From Bifidobacterium breve (GTDB lineage Bacteria > Actinomycetota > Acidimicrobiia > IMCC26256 > JAENVU01), in assembly GCA_945865605.1 (NCBI GenBank), contig CAMBEL010000017.1:1-33803 (forward strand): DNA of 33,803 nucleotides, written 5' to 3'. Positions 24,664 through 33,660 of the stretch are shown here, in pieces; positions within the stretch are counted from its first letter, which is position 1; the number at the start of each line of letters is the position of its first letter. The notes beneath the pieces were generated by a model. That model was given only the letters and a program-made list of their open reading frames with translations. It was not told where the DNA came from and searched no databases. The position numbers were made by a program, and so were the translations under genes.

Positions 24664-27209
24664 GCCGCAGGGTCGTCAGCGAGTTCGACCGTGACCAAAT
24701 AGTTATCGCCAACAGTTAGAGAAAGTGACGCGATCCTTCCCGCTTCCTTGACGTCATCGGCGGCTGAGCGAAGTGCATCAATGCGATCCGCCGAATCGAC
24801 GACCGTAGCTACGTCAATGGCATGCCTAATCGATCGCTTCGCGTCTGACTTGGCTTTTCGAACCTCACCAAGAACGTCCGCCGCTACTAGGTAAACAGCG
24901 CGGTCACCTTCGAGACCCGAGACCTCTTCTGTGCTCGGCCAGGGCGCTCGATGAATCGAACCTTCCTGCCACCAAGACCAGATTTCTTCGGTCACGAAAA
25001 CCATGAAAGGTGCGAACAAACGCTGGATCGCGCTCAGGGCGATTGCTAGCGCCGCTCGAGCAGAGTCAGACCCTTCGGGACCTGCAGCACCGTATGCCCG
25101 GTTCTTCACCAGCTCCACATAGTCGTCACAGAATCCCCAAAAGAATCGTTCCGCACGCTCTAGGGATCGTGCGTAATCAAAAATCTCGAACGCCTTAGTG
25201 CAATCCGAAATCGTGTCGCTGAGTGCCGCCAACATTGCCAAGTCGAGAGGTTCAGTGATCGCTGCTCGATCGGTCGGCGCATCACCAATCACCCCGAGTG
25301 CGAACTTCGATGCGTTGAGCAATTTGATCGCGAGCCGACGACCGACCTTCATTTGACCTTCGTCGAAAGCCGTGTCTGTGCCGGGACGGCCACTGGCGGC
25401 CCAATAACGCACCGAATCGGACCCATGCTTCACAAGATGTTCCATAGGCGTAACAACATTGCCTTTGGACTTCGACATCTTCTTGCGATCCGGGTCTAGA
25501 ACCCAGCCAGAAATCGAAGCGTCGGTGAATGGAAGAGATCCGAACTCAAGGTGAGCGCGCACGATCGTTGAGAACAACCAGGTCCGAATGATTTCGTGAG
25601 CTTGGGGACGTAGGTCCATCGGGAAGACGCGTGCGAAAAGATCGGGATCGTCTTCCCATCCGCCTGCAATTTCCGGAGTGAGTGAAGACGTCGCCCACGT
25701 ATCCATCACATCCGGATCACCGATGAATCCACCTGGTTCACCGCGCTGGTCTTCTGCGTAACCCGTTGGTGATTCGCTTGAAGGATCGACGGGCAGCAGC
25801 GCCTCGTCTGGCACCAACGGGTTGTCGTACACCGGCGCGCCAGCCGCGTCGAGCGGGTACCAAACCGGAACAGGAACACCGAAGAATCGTTGGCGACTCA
25901 CGAGCCAGTCCCCGTTTAGTCCGCCAACCCACGATTCATAACGCGCACGCATGTACTCCGGATGCCAGCGAAGTTCGCGGCCGCGCGCCAACAATTCCTC
26001 GCGCACCGCTTCGTCGCGCCCTCCGTTGCGGAAGTACCACTGTCGGGTAGTCACGATCTCGAGAGGCCGGTCACCACGTTCGTAAAACTTCACAGCGTGG
26101 GTAATCGGTTTGGGATCAGCGACGAGATGGCCACTCTCAACAAGCAACTCCGTAATTCGCACTTGAGCTTGTTTGACAGTCTTGCCAGTTAGTTCAGCCC
26201 AGTTATCAGTTGCTCCAGCAGCGTCAAGGCTTATCGGTGCTGTCTCCAACATGCGCCCATCCCAACCGAGGATTGGTCGCGTCGGGAGTGCAAGTTCACG
26301 CCACCAGATGACGTCCGTCAGGTCGCCGAACGTGCAGATCATCGCGATCCCAGTTCCCTTTTCTGGGTCTGCGAGTCGGTGAGCGAGAACCGGCACCTCA
26401 ACGCCGAACAGAGGCGTAAGCACATTGGTGCCGAACAATGCCCGGTAACGCTCGTCATCGGGATGCGCTACAAGTGCAACGCAAGCCGGTAGTAACTCGG
26501 GGCGCGTCGTTTCTATGACGACTGCCCCATCAGCATCGGCATGAGCGAAGCGGATCGCGTGGTACGCACCCGGCATTTCGCGGTCCTCAAGTTCAGCTTG
26601 TGCGACAGCTGTTCGGAAGTCGACATCCCAAAGCGTCGGAGCCTCGGACTGGTATGCCTCGTCACGCGCGAGCATCCGCAGGAATGCTCGCTGCGAACAC
26701 CGTTGTGCCGCATCTCCGATCGTCGTGTAAGTCAGCGACCAGTCAACCGAAAGCCCGAGGCGACGCCAAAGCTCTTCGAACTTTCTTTCGTCCTCTTCGA
26801 CGAGCCGTCCGCACAGTTCAACGAAATTCCGTCGAGAAATTGAGAGGTGTCGCTTGGGCGGTTCGTCGGGCGGTTCGTAATCGGGATCGTATTGAAGCGA
26901 CGGATCGCACTTGACGCCGTAGTGGTTCTGAACGCGGCGTTCCGTTGGCAGGCCGTTGTCGTCCCATCCCATTGGGTAGAACACCTCGCGCCCGCGCATT
27001 CGTTGAAATCGCGCGATCGCATCAGTATGCGTGTACGAAAATACGTGACCAACGTGCAATGAACCAGAGACCGTAGGTGGAGGCGTGTCGATCGAGAAGA
27101 CCGTCTTGCGCTCGTGGCTGCGGTCGAAGCGGAAGGTGCCAGCCTCTTCCCAGCGTTGAGCCCACCGGTCCTCAACGCCGTCGAGGGTCGGCTTGTCTGG
27201 CAACTGCAT
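24660..27209 (-). CDS. valS: Valine-tRNA ligase, type 2 (archaeal-like) form
   Basis: This class I synthetase charges tRNA-Val; its CP1 domain edits mischarged Thr. The 849-residue protein has the HIGH motif as HVGH (52-55) and KMSKS intact in DPDRKKMSKSKGN. The segment after HIGH reads GWDDNGLPTERRVQ; the common bacterial enzyme has a GTDHAGIATQ-like motif here. GxDDNGLPTE is the mark of the type 2 group found in archaea and some bacteria. A long C-terminal coiled-coil arm like that of E. coli ValS is not seen; the end is a short alpha/beta region. The ATG follows clpX by 72 bp. Confidence 0.95.
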   Translation of the reverse strand: MQLPDKPTLDGVEDRWAQRWEEAGTFRFDRSHERKTVFSIDTPPPTVSGSLHVGHVFSYTHTDAIARFQRMRGREVFYPMGWDDNGLPTERRVQNHYGVKCDPSLQYDPDYEPPDEPPKRHLSISRRNFVELCGRLVEEDERKFEELWRRLGLSVDWSLTYTTIGDAAQRCSQRAFLRMLARDEAYQSEAPTLWDVDFRTAVAQAELEDREMPGAYHAIRFAHADADGAVVIETTRPELLPACVALVAHPDDERYRALFGTNVLTPLFGVEVPVLAHRLADPEKGTGIAMICTFGDLTDVIWWRELALPTRPILGWDGRMLETAPISLDAAGATDNWAELTGKTVKQAQVRITELLVESGHLVADPKPITHAVKFYERGDRPLEIVTTRQWYFRNGGRDEAVREELLARGRELRWHPEYMRARYESWVGGLNGDWLVSRQRFFGVPVPVWYPLDAAGAPVYDNPLVPDEALLPVDPSSESPTGYAEDQRGEPGGFIGDPDVMDTWATSSLTPEIAGGWEDDPDLFARVFPMDLRPQAHEIIRTWLFSTIVRAHLEFGSLPFTDASISGWVLDPDRKKMSKSKGNVVTPMEHLVKHGSDSVRYWAASGRPGTDTAFDEGQMKVGRRLAIKLLNASKFALGVIGDAPTDRAAITEPLDLAMLAALSDTISDCTKAFEIFDYARSLERAERFFWGFCDDYVELVKNRAYGAAGPEGSDSARAALAIALSAIQRLFAPFMVFVTEEIWSWWQEGSIHRAPWPSTEEVSGLEGDRAVYLVAADVLGEVRKAKSDAKRSIRHAIDVATVVDSADRIDALRSAADDVKEAGRIASLSLTVGDNYLVTVELADDPAA

Positions 27210-27281
27210 TCGAGCAGTCTAAGAACCCGGGGACTTCCAACATCACACGGGCGGCCCGGCGGTCGCGCTCAGCCAATGCCT

Positions 27282-28532
27282 CTATGCGGAGCGGAGTTCC
27301 TCGTCGCTGTCGGTAACCAGCGTCGGTTGCATGCTGTCGAGAACTACCGATCTATCGACAACGCAGCGCTTCACGTCAGAGCGACTCGGTAAGTCATACA
27401 TAACTTCGAGAAGCACTTCTTCGAGGATCGCCCTTAGGCCGCGTGCGCCTGTACCCCGCGCTAGCGCTTGATCGGCTACTGCTTCAAGCGCGTCATCGGT
27501 GAAGTGCAGCTCGACATTGTCGAACTGGAAAAACTTTTGGTACTGGCGCAGAACCGCATTCTTTGGTTCCACAAGAATCTCGATGAGCGCCTCGCGGTCG
27601 AGGCTATGTACCGCCCCGATAACCGGCAGGCGACCAACGAACTCTGGGATGAGACCAAATTTGAGCAAGTCCTCCGGCAGGACTCCTGCAATAACGTTGC
27701 GCGCTTCTGCCGCCGTACGTACCTCGGCCCTAAATCCGACACCGCGATTTCCTTTTCGGCCCTCAATGATCTTGTCGACCCCAGCGAATGCTCCACCGCA
27801 GATAAACAAGATATTGGTCGTATCGATCTGGATGAACTCTTGGTGGGGGTGTTTACGTCCTCCCTGTGGAGGCACAGAGGCGACGGTGCCCTCAAGAATC
27901 TTGAGGAGAGCCTGCTGTACGCCTTCGCCCGAAACATCGCGCGTGATCGATGGGTTCTCAGCCTTGCGTGCGATCTTGTCAATCTCGTCGATGTAGATGA
28001 TGCCGGTCTCGGCCTTCTTGACGTCATAGTCAGCGGCCTGAATCAACTTGAGAAGAATGTTCTCAACGTCTTCTCCGACGTATCCCGCCTCGGTCAATGC
28101 GGTCGCATCCGCGATGGCGAACGGAACCTTGAGGAGCCGCGCGAGGGTTTGCGCTAACAAGGTCTTGCCGCACCCCGTAGGTCCGATCAAAAGAATGTTG
28201 GACTTGGCGAGTTCAACGTCGGGATCACCGAACGCGCCTGCCTGCACACGCTTGTAGTGGTTATAAACAGCTACCGACAAAACCTTTTTGGACTGCTCTT
28301 GGCCAATCACATAGCCGTTGAGGTACTCGTAAATCTCGCGTGGCTTCGGCAGATCATCGAAGTGAACCTCCGTCGACTGAGACAGTTCTTCTTCAATGAT
28401 CTCGTTGCAAAGGTCGATGCACTCGTCGCAGATATACACGCCGGGACCGGCGATCAACTTCTTTACCTGCTTCTGGCTCTTGCCACAGAAGGAACACTTC
28501 AGTAGGTCCCCACCGTCACCGAACTTAGCCAC
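27282..28532 (-). CDS. clpX: ATP-dependent Clp protease ATP-binding subunit ClpX
   Basis: ClpX is an AAA+ unfoldase that feeds tagged proteins to ClpP. The 416 residues begin with the zinc-binding domain (Cys13, Cys16, Cys35, Cys38). The AAA domain carries GPTGCGKT (117-124), Walker [12 protein letters not shown], the pore-loop region [10 protein letters not shown] and the arginine-containing [12 protein letters not shown] sensor. The IGF-type ClpP-docking loop is read here as the region around [12 protein letters not shown]. It follows clpP by 30 bp on the same strand. Its length is normal. Confidence 0.97.
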   Translation of the reverse strand: MAKFGDGGDLLKCSFCGKSQKQVKKLIAGPGVYICDECIDLCNEIIEEELSQSTEVHFDDLPKPREIYEYLNGYVIGQEQSKKVLSVAVYNHYKRVQAGAFGDPDVELAKSNILLIGPTGCGKTLLAQTLARLLKVPFAIADATALTEAGYVGEDVENILLKLIQAADYDVKKAETGIIYIDEIDKIARKAENPSITRDVSGEGVQQALLKILEGTVASVPPQGGRKHPHQEFIQIDTTNILFICGGAFAGVDKIIEGRKGNRGVGFRAEVRTAAEARNVIAGVLPEDLLKFGLIPEFVGRLPVIGAVHSLDREALIEILVEPKNAVLRQYQKFFQFDNVELHFTDDALEAVADQALARGTGARGLRAILEEVLLEVMYDLPSRSDVKRCVVDRSVVLDSMQPTLVTDSDEELRSA

Positions 28533-28562
28533 GCCGCCTCCCTTAAGAGTTGATTCGGGTGT

Positions 28563-29198
28563 TCAGTCCACCCCGGCTGGCACGCTTAATGCGGCCAACT
28601 CGCGGTTCGTAATTACTTCGTCGACTATTCCGTATTCCTTGGCCTCTGTTGCACCCATAATAAAATCGCGGTCGGTGTCTGCTGCAACCTTTTCGGGTGT
28701 CTGGCCACTGTGATACGCCAAGATCTCATCGAGCGTCTCGCGCATACGCATGATTTCCTTGGCCTGGATCTGGATATCAACCGCTTGGCCTTGAGCGCCA
28801 CCATGTGGTTGGTGGATCAGAACCCTGCTGTGCGGAAGGATGAAACGCTTGCCCTTGGTTCCCGCGGCAAGGATGACAGCGGCGGCGGATGCTGCTTGGC
28901 CAATGCAGATCGTCTGGATATCTGGCTTGATGAACTGCATCGTGTCGTAAATCGCGAACAGGCCGGTGATGTCGCCACCTGGCGAGTTGATGTAGATGGA
29001 GATGTCCTTGTCTGGTTCTTCGCTCTCAAGGTGAAGCAGCTGAGCCATGATCAAATTCGCGACCATGTCGTCAATTGGCGTACCAAGAAACACGATGCGT
29101 TCCTTGAGCAAACGCGAATAGATGTCAGACGTGCGTTCACCTCGCGGAGTCATTTCAGTGACGTAGGGGATCACAACGTTTCGGATCGGTTCGATCAC
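28563..29198 (-). CDS. clpP: ATP-dependent Clp protease proteolytic subunit, ClpP2-like
   Basis: This serine peptidase forms the ClpXP chamber. The 211-residue protein has the triad Ser104 (GQAAS), His129 (LIHQP) and Asp178 (TDRDF). The stretch GQAASAAAV and the [10 protein letters not shown] segment resemble actinobacterial ClpP2 more than ClpP1, which has AMGMAASMGEF. Most actinobacteria carry clpP1 and clpP2 side by side here; only one is present. The GTG start overlaps the tig stop (GTGA). tig-clpP-clpX is a classical order. Confidence 0.96.
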   Translation of the reverse strand: MIEPIRNVVIPYVTEMTPRGERTSDIYSRLLKERIVFLGTPIDDMVANLIMAQLLHLESEEPDKDISIYINSPGGDITGLFAIYDTMQFIKPDIQTICIGQAASAAAVILAAGTKGKRFILPHSRVLIHQPHGGAQGQAVDIQIQAKEIMRMRETLDEILAYHSGQTPEKVAADTDRDFIMGATEAKEYGIVDEVITNRELAALSVPAGVD

Positions 29199-30562
29199 TC
29201 CTGAGACTCCTCTTCGGATTGAATGGGTTCGTCGGTTGCGATTACTTCGGGCAATTTGAGGTCGAGCGCATTGCCTTCGCTGTCTACAACAGTTGCATTA
29301 TCGACAAGAAATTCCAGTGCTTTACCCCGTGCGATGTCCGATCGTACTGCCCCGAGCACTCCGCGACGGTCTAAGTCACGACGAACCTTGGCGGGCTTAT
29401 CTCCCAAACGTTGGGCGAGCCGGTCAATTTCGGCTTCAAGTTCTTCGTCCGATGCCTCGATCGCTTCTTGATCAACTACCGCACGTAATCCAAGATCGGC
29501 AAGGACGGCGTTAGCCGCTCCCGACCGCAGGCCTTCGAGAAATGCCTCTTGTTCCTGGCCGGTCGCCATCAGGTACTGCGGAATCGACATGCCGTCAGCC
29601 TCGAGGCGCTGCATTAAGTCGCGGAGCCGTCGATCCATCTCCTGACCAATAAGCGGTTCAGGGGGCTCGACTGGAACCAGACCGGCAAGTTCTTCCAGAA
29701 CACGATCGCGCAATGCCATCTGCGCTTGGAGTTTGCGCACGACGCTCAACCTCATGTCGGCGTCTCGACGCAACGCATCGATGGTCTCAAACTCAGTCAC
29801 CTCGCTCACCCACGTATCGGTGAGTTCGGGGAGGACCTTGTGCTTGGCGTCCTTGACAATCAGTTTGAACGAAACCTCAGTTCCAGCCTGTTCGCCGAAA
29901 CGTTCGGGGAGAGTGTCGGTGAACTCGAGGATCGCGCCGGGTTTCTCGCCGCGCAGCGTTTCATCGAGCGATGGAGTGACGGTTTCGGAGCCGACTTCGT
30001 ACAAGTAGTCGGAAGCGGTCAATGTATCGACTGGTTCACCGTCCACGGAGCCCGTGATATCGATCTCTGCGTAATCACCATCGACCAGCGGGTCGTCGGA
30101 GGCTTCGAGATCTACGAACCTTTCGCGCATCGCATCGATCTGTGCATCGATCGCAGCATCGTCAACAGGTGCGTAGTCCAATTCGACACGAAGCGTGTCG
30201 TAGCCAGTGACGTGCACTACGGGGCGAACTTCGACTACTGCATTGAACTCGAGATCTCCTGTTTCTTCGCCGGCTGTGATCTCAATTTGTGGGGGAGCAA
30301 TCGTGTCTAGATCGGAAGCGACCACAGCGTCGGCGTAGTACTCGGGGAGACCGTCCTTGAGTGCTTGCTCGCGGGCGACTTCGGGGCCGAAACGAGCCTC
30401 CAAGATGCGCCTCGGTGCTTTGCCGGGACGAAAACCGTCGATCTTCACTTCGAAGGACAACTTGCGAAACGCAGCGTCGATGGCAGTCTCAAACTCGTCG
30501 GCAGGCACTGCGACCGTGAGCTTGACGACGTTGCCTTCGAGTTGCTCGATCGTGTGATTCAT
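29195..30562 (-). CDS. tig: Trigger factor, ribosome-associated chaperone and prolyl isomerase
   Basis: Trigger factor binds L23 at the exit tunnel and helps nascent chains fold. The 455-residue protein has the ribosome-binding loop in the [17 protein letters not shown] segment (a variant of the GFRxGKxP signature), a middle FKBP-type PPIase region ([15 protein letters not shown]) and a long helical C-terminal domain. I chose ATG 30562 ([11 protein letters not shown]) over an upstream start at 30622, because homology begins there. No Shine-Dalgarno is visible. A TACAGT hexamer ten bases upstream suggests a very short or absent leader. It is the first gene of the minus-strand series. Confidence 0.95.
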   Translation of the reverse strand: MNHTIEQLEGNVVKLTVAVPADEFETAIDAAFRKLSFEVKIDGFRPGKAPRRILEARFGPEVAREQALKDGLPEYYADAVVASDLDTIAPPQIEITAGEETGDLEFNAVVEVRPVVHVTGYDTLRVELDYAPVDDAAIDAQIDAMRERFVDLEASDDPLVDGDYAEIDITGSVDGEPVDTLTASDYLYEVGSETVTPSLDETLRGEKPGAILEFTDTLPERFGEQAGTEVSFKLIVKDAKHKVLPELTDTWVSEVTEFETIDALRRDADMRLSVVRKLQAQMALRDRVLEELAGLVPVEPPEPLIGQEMDRRLRDLMQRLEADGMSIPQYLMATGQEQEAFLEGLRSGAANAVLADLGLRAVVDQEAIEASDEELEAEIDRLAQRLGDKPAKVRRDLDRRGVLGAVRSDIARGKALEFLVDNATVVDSEGNALDLKLPEVIATDEPIQSEEESQE

Positions 30563-30572
30563 GAGGGCGATT

Positions 30573-30578
30573 ACTGTA
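30573..30578 (-). promoter_or_regulatory. Possible -10 element for tig
   Basis: TACAGT on the minus strand fits TAnnnT and ends ten bases before the tig ATG. It would give a leader of only a few bases, which agrees with the absence of a Shine-Dalgarno. No clear -35 is visible. Confidence 0.3.
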
Positions 30579-30688
30579 ACCGGAGACACCTTTGCTACCC
30601 CGATGCGAGGGAGGTCCTGCACACCTCAAATCGAACTCGTCGACACTAGGGTGCACCGCACCACAAGCGAGATCGAGGAGAACGGATC

Positions 30689-32137
30689 ATGCAGGTCTAC
30701 GACACGCTATTTATTGATGGTGAGTTTGTGCCGTCTGACAGTTCGGACGTGATCGAGGTCATTTCGCCTCACACTGAGCAGGTGATCGGTCGGGTTCCCG
30801 ATGCCTCGCATGCAGATATCGACAAGGCCGTCGCCGCAGCAAGACGAGCATTTGACTCAGGGGCTTGGCAGAAGGTGCCAGTCTCCGAGCGCGCCGCCGC
30901 GCTTTCTCGGCTCTCGGTAGCGATTCAAGCGAGAAGCCAGGAAATTGCAGACGTCATCTCATCGCAGAACGGATCACCCAAGCAGTGGTCGATAATGGGC
31001 CAAGTTTTTTCGGCGACGATGGTTCTCGATACCTACGCCGATATCGCTTCGTCCTACGTCTTCGAGGAGGAGAGAACCGGTGCGCTCGGCTCTCCCGTTC
31101 GCGTGCGCCGTGCACCCGTTGGAGTGGCAGCAGGGATCATCCCTTGGAACGTTCCGCTCTTCATCACGATTCTAAAGTTGGCACCTGCGATCCTCGCCGG
31201 GGTTCCGATCGTGCTCAAGCCCGCACCAGAAACAGCGCTCGACGCCTACCTGCTTGCTGAAGCTCTCATCGAGGCCGACCTTCCGCCGGGCGTGGTCAGC
31301 ATCGTCCCTGCTGGGCGCGAGAATGCCGACTACCTGATTCGCCACCCAGGGATCGACAAGGTCAGCTTCACCGGAAGCACCACGGTTGGGCGCCACATCG
31401 CATCGGTATGCGGCGAACAGTTGAAGCGTTGTACCCTCGAACTCGGAGGAAAATCAGCCGCGATAGTCCTAGATGACGTCGATTTAAACGAAGCCCTGCT
31501 CACCGAGCTCGTCCAGTCTGGGCTGATGAACAACGGACAAGCTTGCGGAGCGCAGACGCGCATCCTTGCCCCCAAGGCCCGTTACTCAGAAGTAGTCGAT
31601 GCCTTAGGTAGTGCCGTCGGCGCTTTGGTAGTGGGCGACCCTCTCGATGGCGCAACTCAAATTGGACCGCTGGTCGCAGAACGGCAACGCGCGCGCGTCG
31701 AAGGGTTCCTAGAGGCTGGCAAGAATGCCGGTGCGCGAGTTGTAACTGGTGGCGGTCGCCCTGCGGACCAGCCGACCGGTTGGTACGTGGAACCGACAGT
31801 GTTCGCCGATGTAGACAACGACATGTTGATTGCGCGAGAAGAAATCTTTGGACCTGTGTTGTCCGTCATTCCGTACGACACTGAAGAACAAGCCATCGCC
31901 ATCGCAAACGACTCCGACTACGGACTCTGCGGATCAGTCTGGACGGCCGACATTGAACATGGCGCTACTATCGCTGCGCAGATTCGAACCGGGGTTGTGG
32001 CTGTGAACTCGCAGATGATTTTGGACTTCCGTAGTCCATTCGGAGGCTTCAAGGCTTCTGGAATAGGCCGTGAACTGGGCCCTGAAGGAATCGACGCATA
32101 CACAGAGCTCCAGTCGATCGTGCTGCCGGCGGGCTGA
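30689..32137 (+). CDS. NAD(P)-dependent aldehyde dehydrogenase
   Basis: This 482-residue enzyme of the ALDH superfamily oxidises an aldehyde to an acid. The oxyanion Asn154 (IIPWNVPL), general base Glu251 (LELGGKSA) and nucleophile Cys286 (GQACGAQTR) are all present, and FTGSTTVGR forms the coenzyme site. GAGGAG lies upstream of the ATG. The gene is divergent from tig with a 126-bp gap; TAGGGT at 30647-30652 is a weak -10 candidate. The PhnZ-like gene begins seven bases after the stop, so they share a transcript. The substrate cannot be read from sequence; a C2 aldehyde from organophosphonate or quaternary amine breakdown is one guess. Confidence 0.93.
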   Translation: MQVYDTLFIDGEFVPSDSSDVIEVISPHTEQVIGRVPDASHADIDKAVAAARRAFDSGAWQKVPVSERAAALSRLSVAIQARSQEIADVISSQNGSPKQWSIMGQVFSATMVLDTYADIASSYVFEEERTGALGSPVRVRRAPVGVAAGIIPWNVPLFITILKLAPAILAGVPIVLKPAPETALDAYLLAEALIEADLPPGVVSIVPAGRENADYLIRHPGIDKVSFTGSTTVGRHIASVCGEQLKRCTLELGGKSAAIVLDDVDLNEALLTELVQSGLMNNGQACGAQTRILAPKARYSEVVDALGSAVGALVVGDPLDGATQIGPLVAERQRARVEGFLEAGKNAGARVVTGGGRPADQPTGWYVEPTVFADVDNDMLIAREEIFGPVLSVIPYDTEEQAIAIANDSDYGLCGSVWTADIEHGATIAAQIRTGVVAVNSQMILDFRSPFGGFKASGIGRELGPEGIDAYTELQSIVLPAG

Positions 32138-32143
32138 GCTCTC

Positions 32144-32710
32144 GTGGACGCGCTCGTCCCACTCGTTGATGCAAGCGATGTGATAGCGCGGCTACGCGCG
32201 AGCACTGGCGCGTATGACGACGAGCCGGTTGACATTCTGGAACATTGCTTGCAATGTGCAGCGAACCTCGTGCTAACGCATCCCGATGATGAGGAACTCC
32301 AGGTCGCTGGCCTCGTGCATGATCTGGGCTGGTTGACTCCCACAACGGACGGCGTCGATGTTGTGTTCGATGCTCGTCACGATGCAATCGGTTCAGAGTT
32401 GGTGCGCACCGCGCTTGGTGACCGCGTCGCTCATCTTGTCGGTGGACACATTCGGGCCAAGCGGTATCTCGTTGCCACCGATCCCGGCTACGCGAACGTG
32501 CTCACCCCTCGTAGCGTAGAGACGCTCGTGTTCCAGGGAGGGCCGTTCGATGCCGAAGACATCGCGCAATTTGAAACCGATCCAGATCGGGACGCGTTGC
32601 TTGCGCTGCGTAGAGCGGACGACGCAGCGAAGGTGCCGGGCGCTGACGTGCCAGGACTTGAGACTTGGATCGAGATCATCGGGCGCGTCGCTGACGCAGC
32701 TCGCCACTAA
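32144..32710 (+). CDS. HD-domain protein resembling PhnZ-type mixed-valent diiron oxygenases
   Basis: This 188-residue protein is shorter than most HD proteins but equals PhnZ in length. The residues line up with those I recall for PhnZ: Tyr24, Glu27, His34, the HD pair His59/Asp60, His79, His102, Lys106, Ser124 and Asp159, with the typical HIRAKRYL, Y..VLTPRS and FQGG segments. PhnZ cleaves the C-P bond of a hydroxyphosphonate. One residue differs: HDLGW has Trp63 where PhnZ has a His (HDxxH) near the substrate. The reaction may thus be related, but the substrate differs. GTG 32144 is the start. No PhnY- or TmpA-type hydroxylase gene is in the window. Confidence 0.72.
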   Translation: MDALVPLVDASDVIARLRASTGAYDDEPVDILEHCLQCAANLVLTHPDDEELQVAGLVHDLGWLTPTTDGVDVVFDARHDAIGSELVRTALGDRVAHLVGGHIRAKRYLVATDPGYANVLTPRSVETLVFQGGPFDAEDIAQFETDPDRDALLALRRADDAAKVPGADVPGLETWIEIIGRVADAARH

Positions 32711-32725
32711 TACAGGGAGGCAACC

Positions 32726-33343
32726 ATGCCCAGGCTTCGCCAGGTATCGCGCGGAGATGCATCGCCATCGGTTCAAGCGATGTACTCGTATTTGTTTGGG
32801 GAACGTGATCCAGTGGCGGAACCAGGAACAGCCACCGGTACACCCGGAGACTGGTGGACAGTCTTCGCCCTCGATACCGAAATCTTCGAACACTGCGTAT
32901 CGGGTTTCGCTATTTACCAAAACCCGAAACGATCATTAGATCCCCAGTTGCGTGAGCTCGGACAAACGCGAGTCGGGTGGGCAGTAGGAAGCCAGTTCGT
33001 ATTTTCGCAACACTGCAAGGCGTGCAGAACGGCAGGCATCGCCGAAGAAAAGATCGAGTCGATCCCCCATTGGCAAGTTGCCGATTGCTTCAGCCCGCTC
33101 GAACGTGCCGTACTCGCCTACACGGATGCGCTGGCACTGGACCACGGCCGCGTGCCAGATGGAGTGTTCGACGCACTGCGCGCGGGCCTATCCGACGAAG
33201 AGATCCTTGAGCTCACTTACATCACAAGCCTGTACCTGATGCATGGTGTTATGTCTCGGGCGTTGCGCACCGAGTTGGATGATCAGGACGAGCCTTGTGT
33301 CGAGATTCCGGCGCCAGGCGACGACCAAACTTTCAGGGTCTAG
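32726..33343 (+). CDS. AhpD-like/carboxymuconolactone decarboxylase family protein
   Basis: This 205-residue all-helical protein of the AhpD/CMD superfamily has the central motif QHCKACRTAG with His96, Cys97 and Cys100, a CxxC pair placed as in the peroxidase-reductase AhpD. The downstream segments FSPLERAVLAYTDALA and GLSDEEILELTYITSLYLMHGVMSRAL are typical of the family. GGGAGG five bases before the ATG is a good ribosome site, 15 bp after the preceding stop. It may act as a thiol-dependent reductase with the oxygenase and dehydrogenase before it. The exact role is unknown. Confidence 0.8.
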   Translation: MPRLRQVSRGDASPSVQAMYSYLFGERDPVAEPGTATGTPGDWWTVFALDTEIFEHCVSGFAIYQNPKRSLDPQLRELGQTRVGWAVGSQFVFSQHCKACRTAGIAEEKIESIPHWQVADCFSPLERAVLAYTDALALDHGRVPDGVFDALRAGLSDEEILELTYITSLYLMHGVMSRALRTELDDQDEPCVEIPAPGDDQTFRV

Positions 33344-33403
33344 CAACTAGATAGCGCTACGACATCGGTTTGAGGGGGTGGCGGGCTCTAATCTCGTCGA
33401 CTA

Positions 33404-33480
33404 CGGGAAGTGGCGCAGCTTGGCAGCGCACCTGCTTTGGGAGCAGGGGGCCGGGGGTTCAAATCCCCCCTTCCCGACCA
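33404..33480 (+). tRNA. tRNA-Pro (anticodon UGG)
   Basis: A complete cloverleaf is visible. The acceptor stem is CGGGAAG with CTTCCCG. The anticodon stem is CCTGC with GCAGG around loop TTTGGGA, with anticodon TGG at 33438-33440. The T arm is GGGGG-TTCAAAT-CCCCC, the discriminator is A and the CCA is encoded (33478-33480). The short open frames over this stretch are not genes. Confidence 0.97.
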
Positions 33481-33523
33481 CACAATTCCGGCGGGCGTTT
33501 GTCGCAGAATGCACCGTGGCAGC

Positions 33524-33565
33524 GCGCTACACGACTAGCGCTACACGACAAGCGCTCCACGACAT
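33524..33565. repeat. Three tandem copies of a 14-nt unit downstream of tRNA-Pro
   Basis: The unit GCGCTACACGACTA is followed by GCGCTACACGACAA and GCGCTCCACGACAT with no gap. A related GCGCTAC-GACAT lies at 33354-33365, on the other side of the tRNA. Confidence 0.8.
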
Positions 33566-33604
33566 TTCGCCGTTTGTGGGGCGCGTCATGGCGACGTGAG
33601 TTAC

Positions 33605-33641
33605 TGCGGACGTGGGTCAATGCGGACGTGGGTCAATGCGG
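33605..33641. repeat. Two and a partial tandem copies of a 16-nt unit
   Basis: TGCGGACGTGGGTCAA occurs at 33605-33620 and again at 33621-33636, then TGCGG begins a third copy. It lies between the tRNA and the HNH gene end. Confidence 0.85.
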
Positions 33642-33660
33642 GCGCGTTTTTGTGAGCGTG

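Noticed and set aside
27468-28157. 229-codon plus-strand open frame over clpX
   Set aside because: Antisense to the highly conserved AAA domain of ClpX; no family features.
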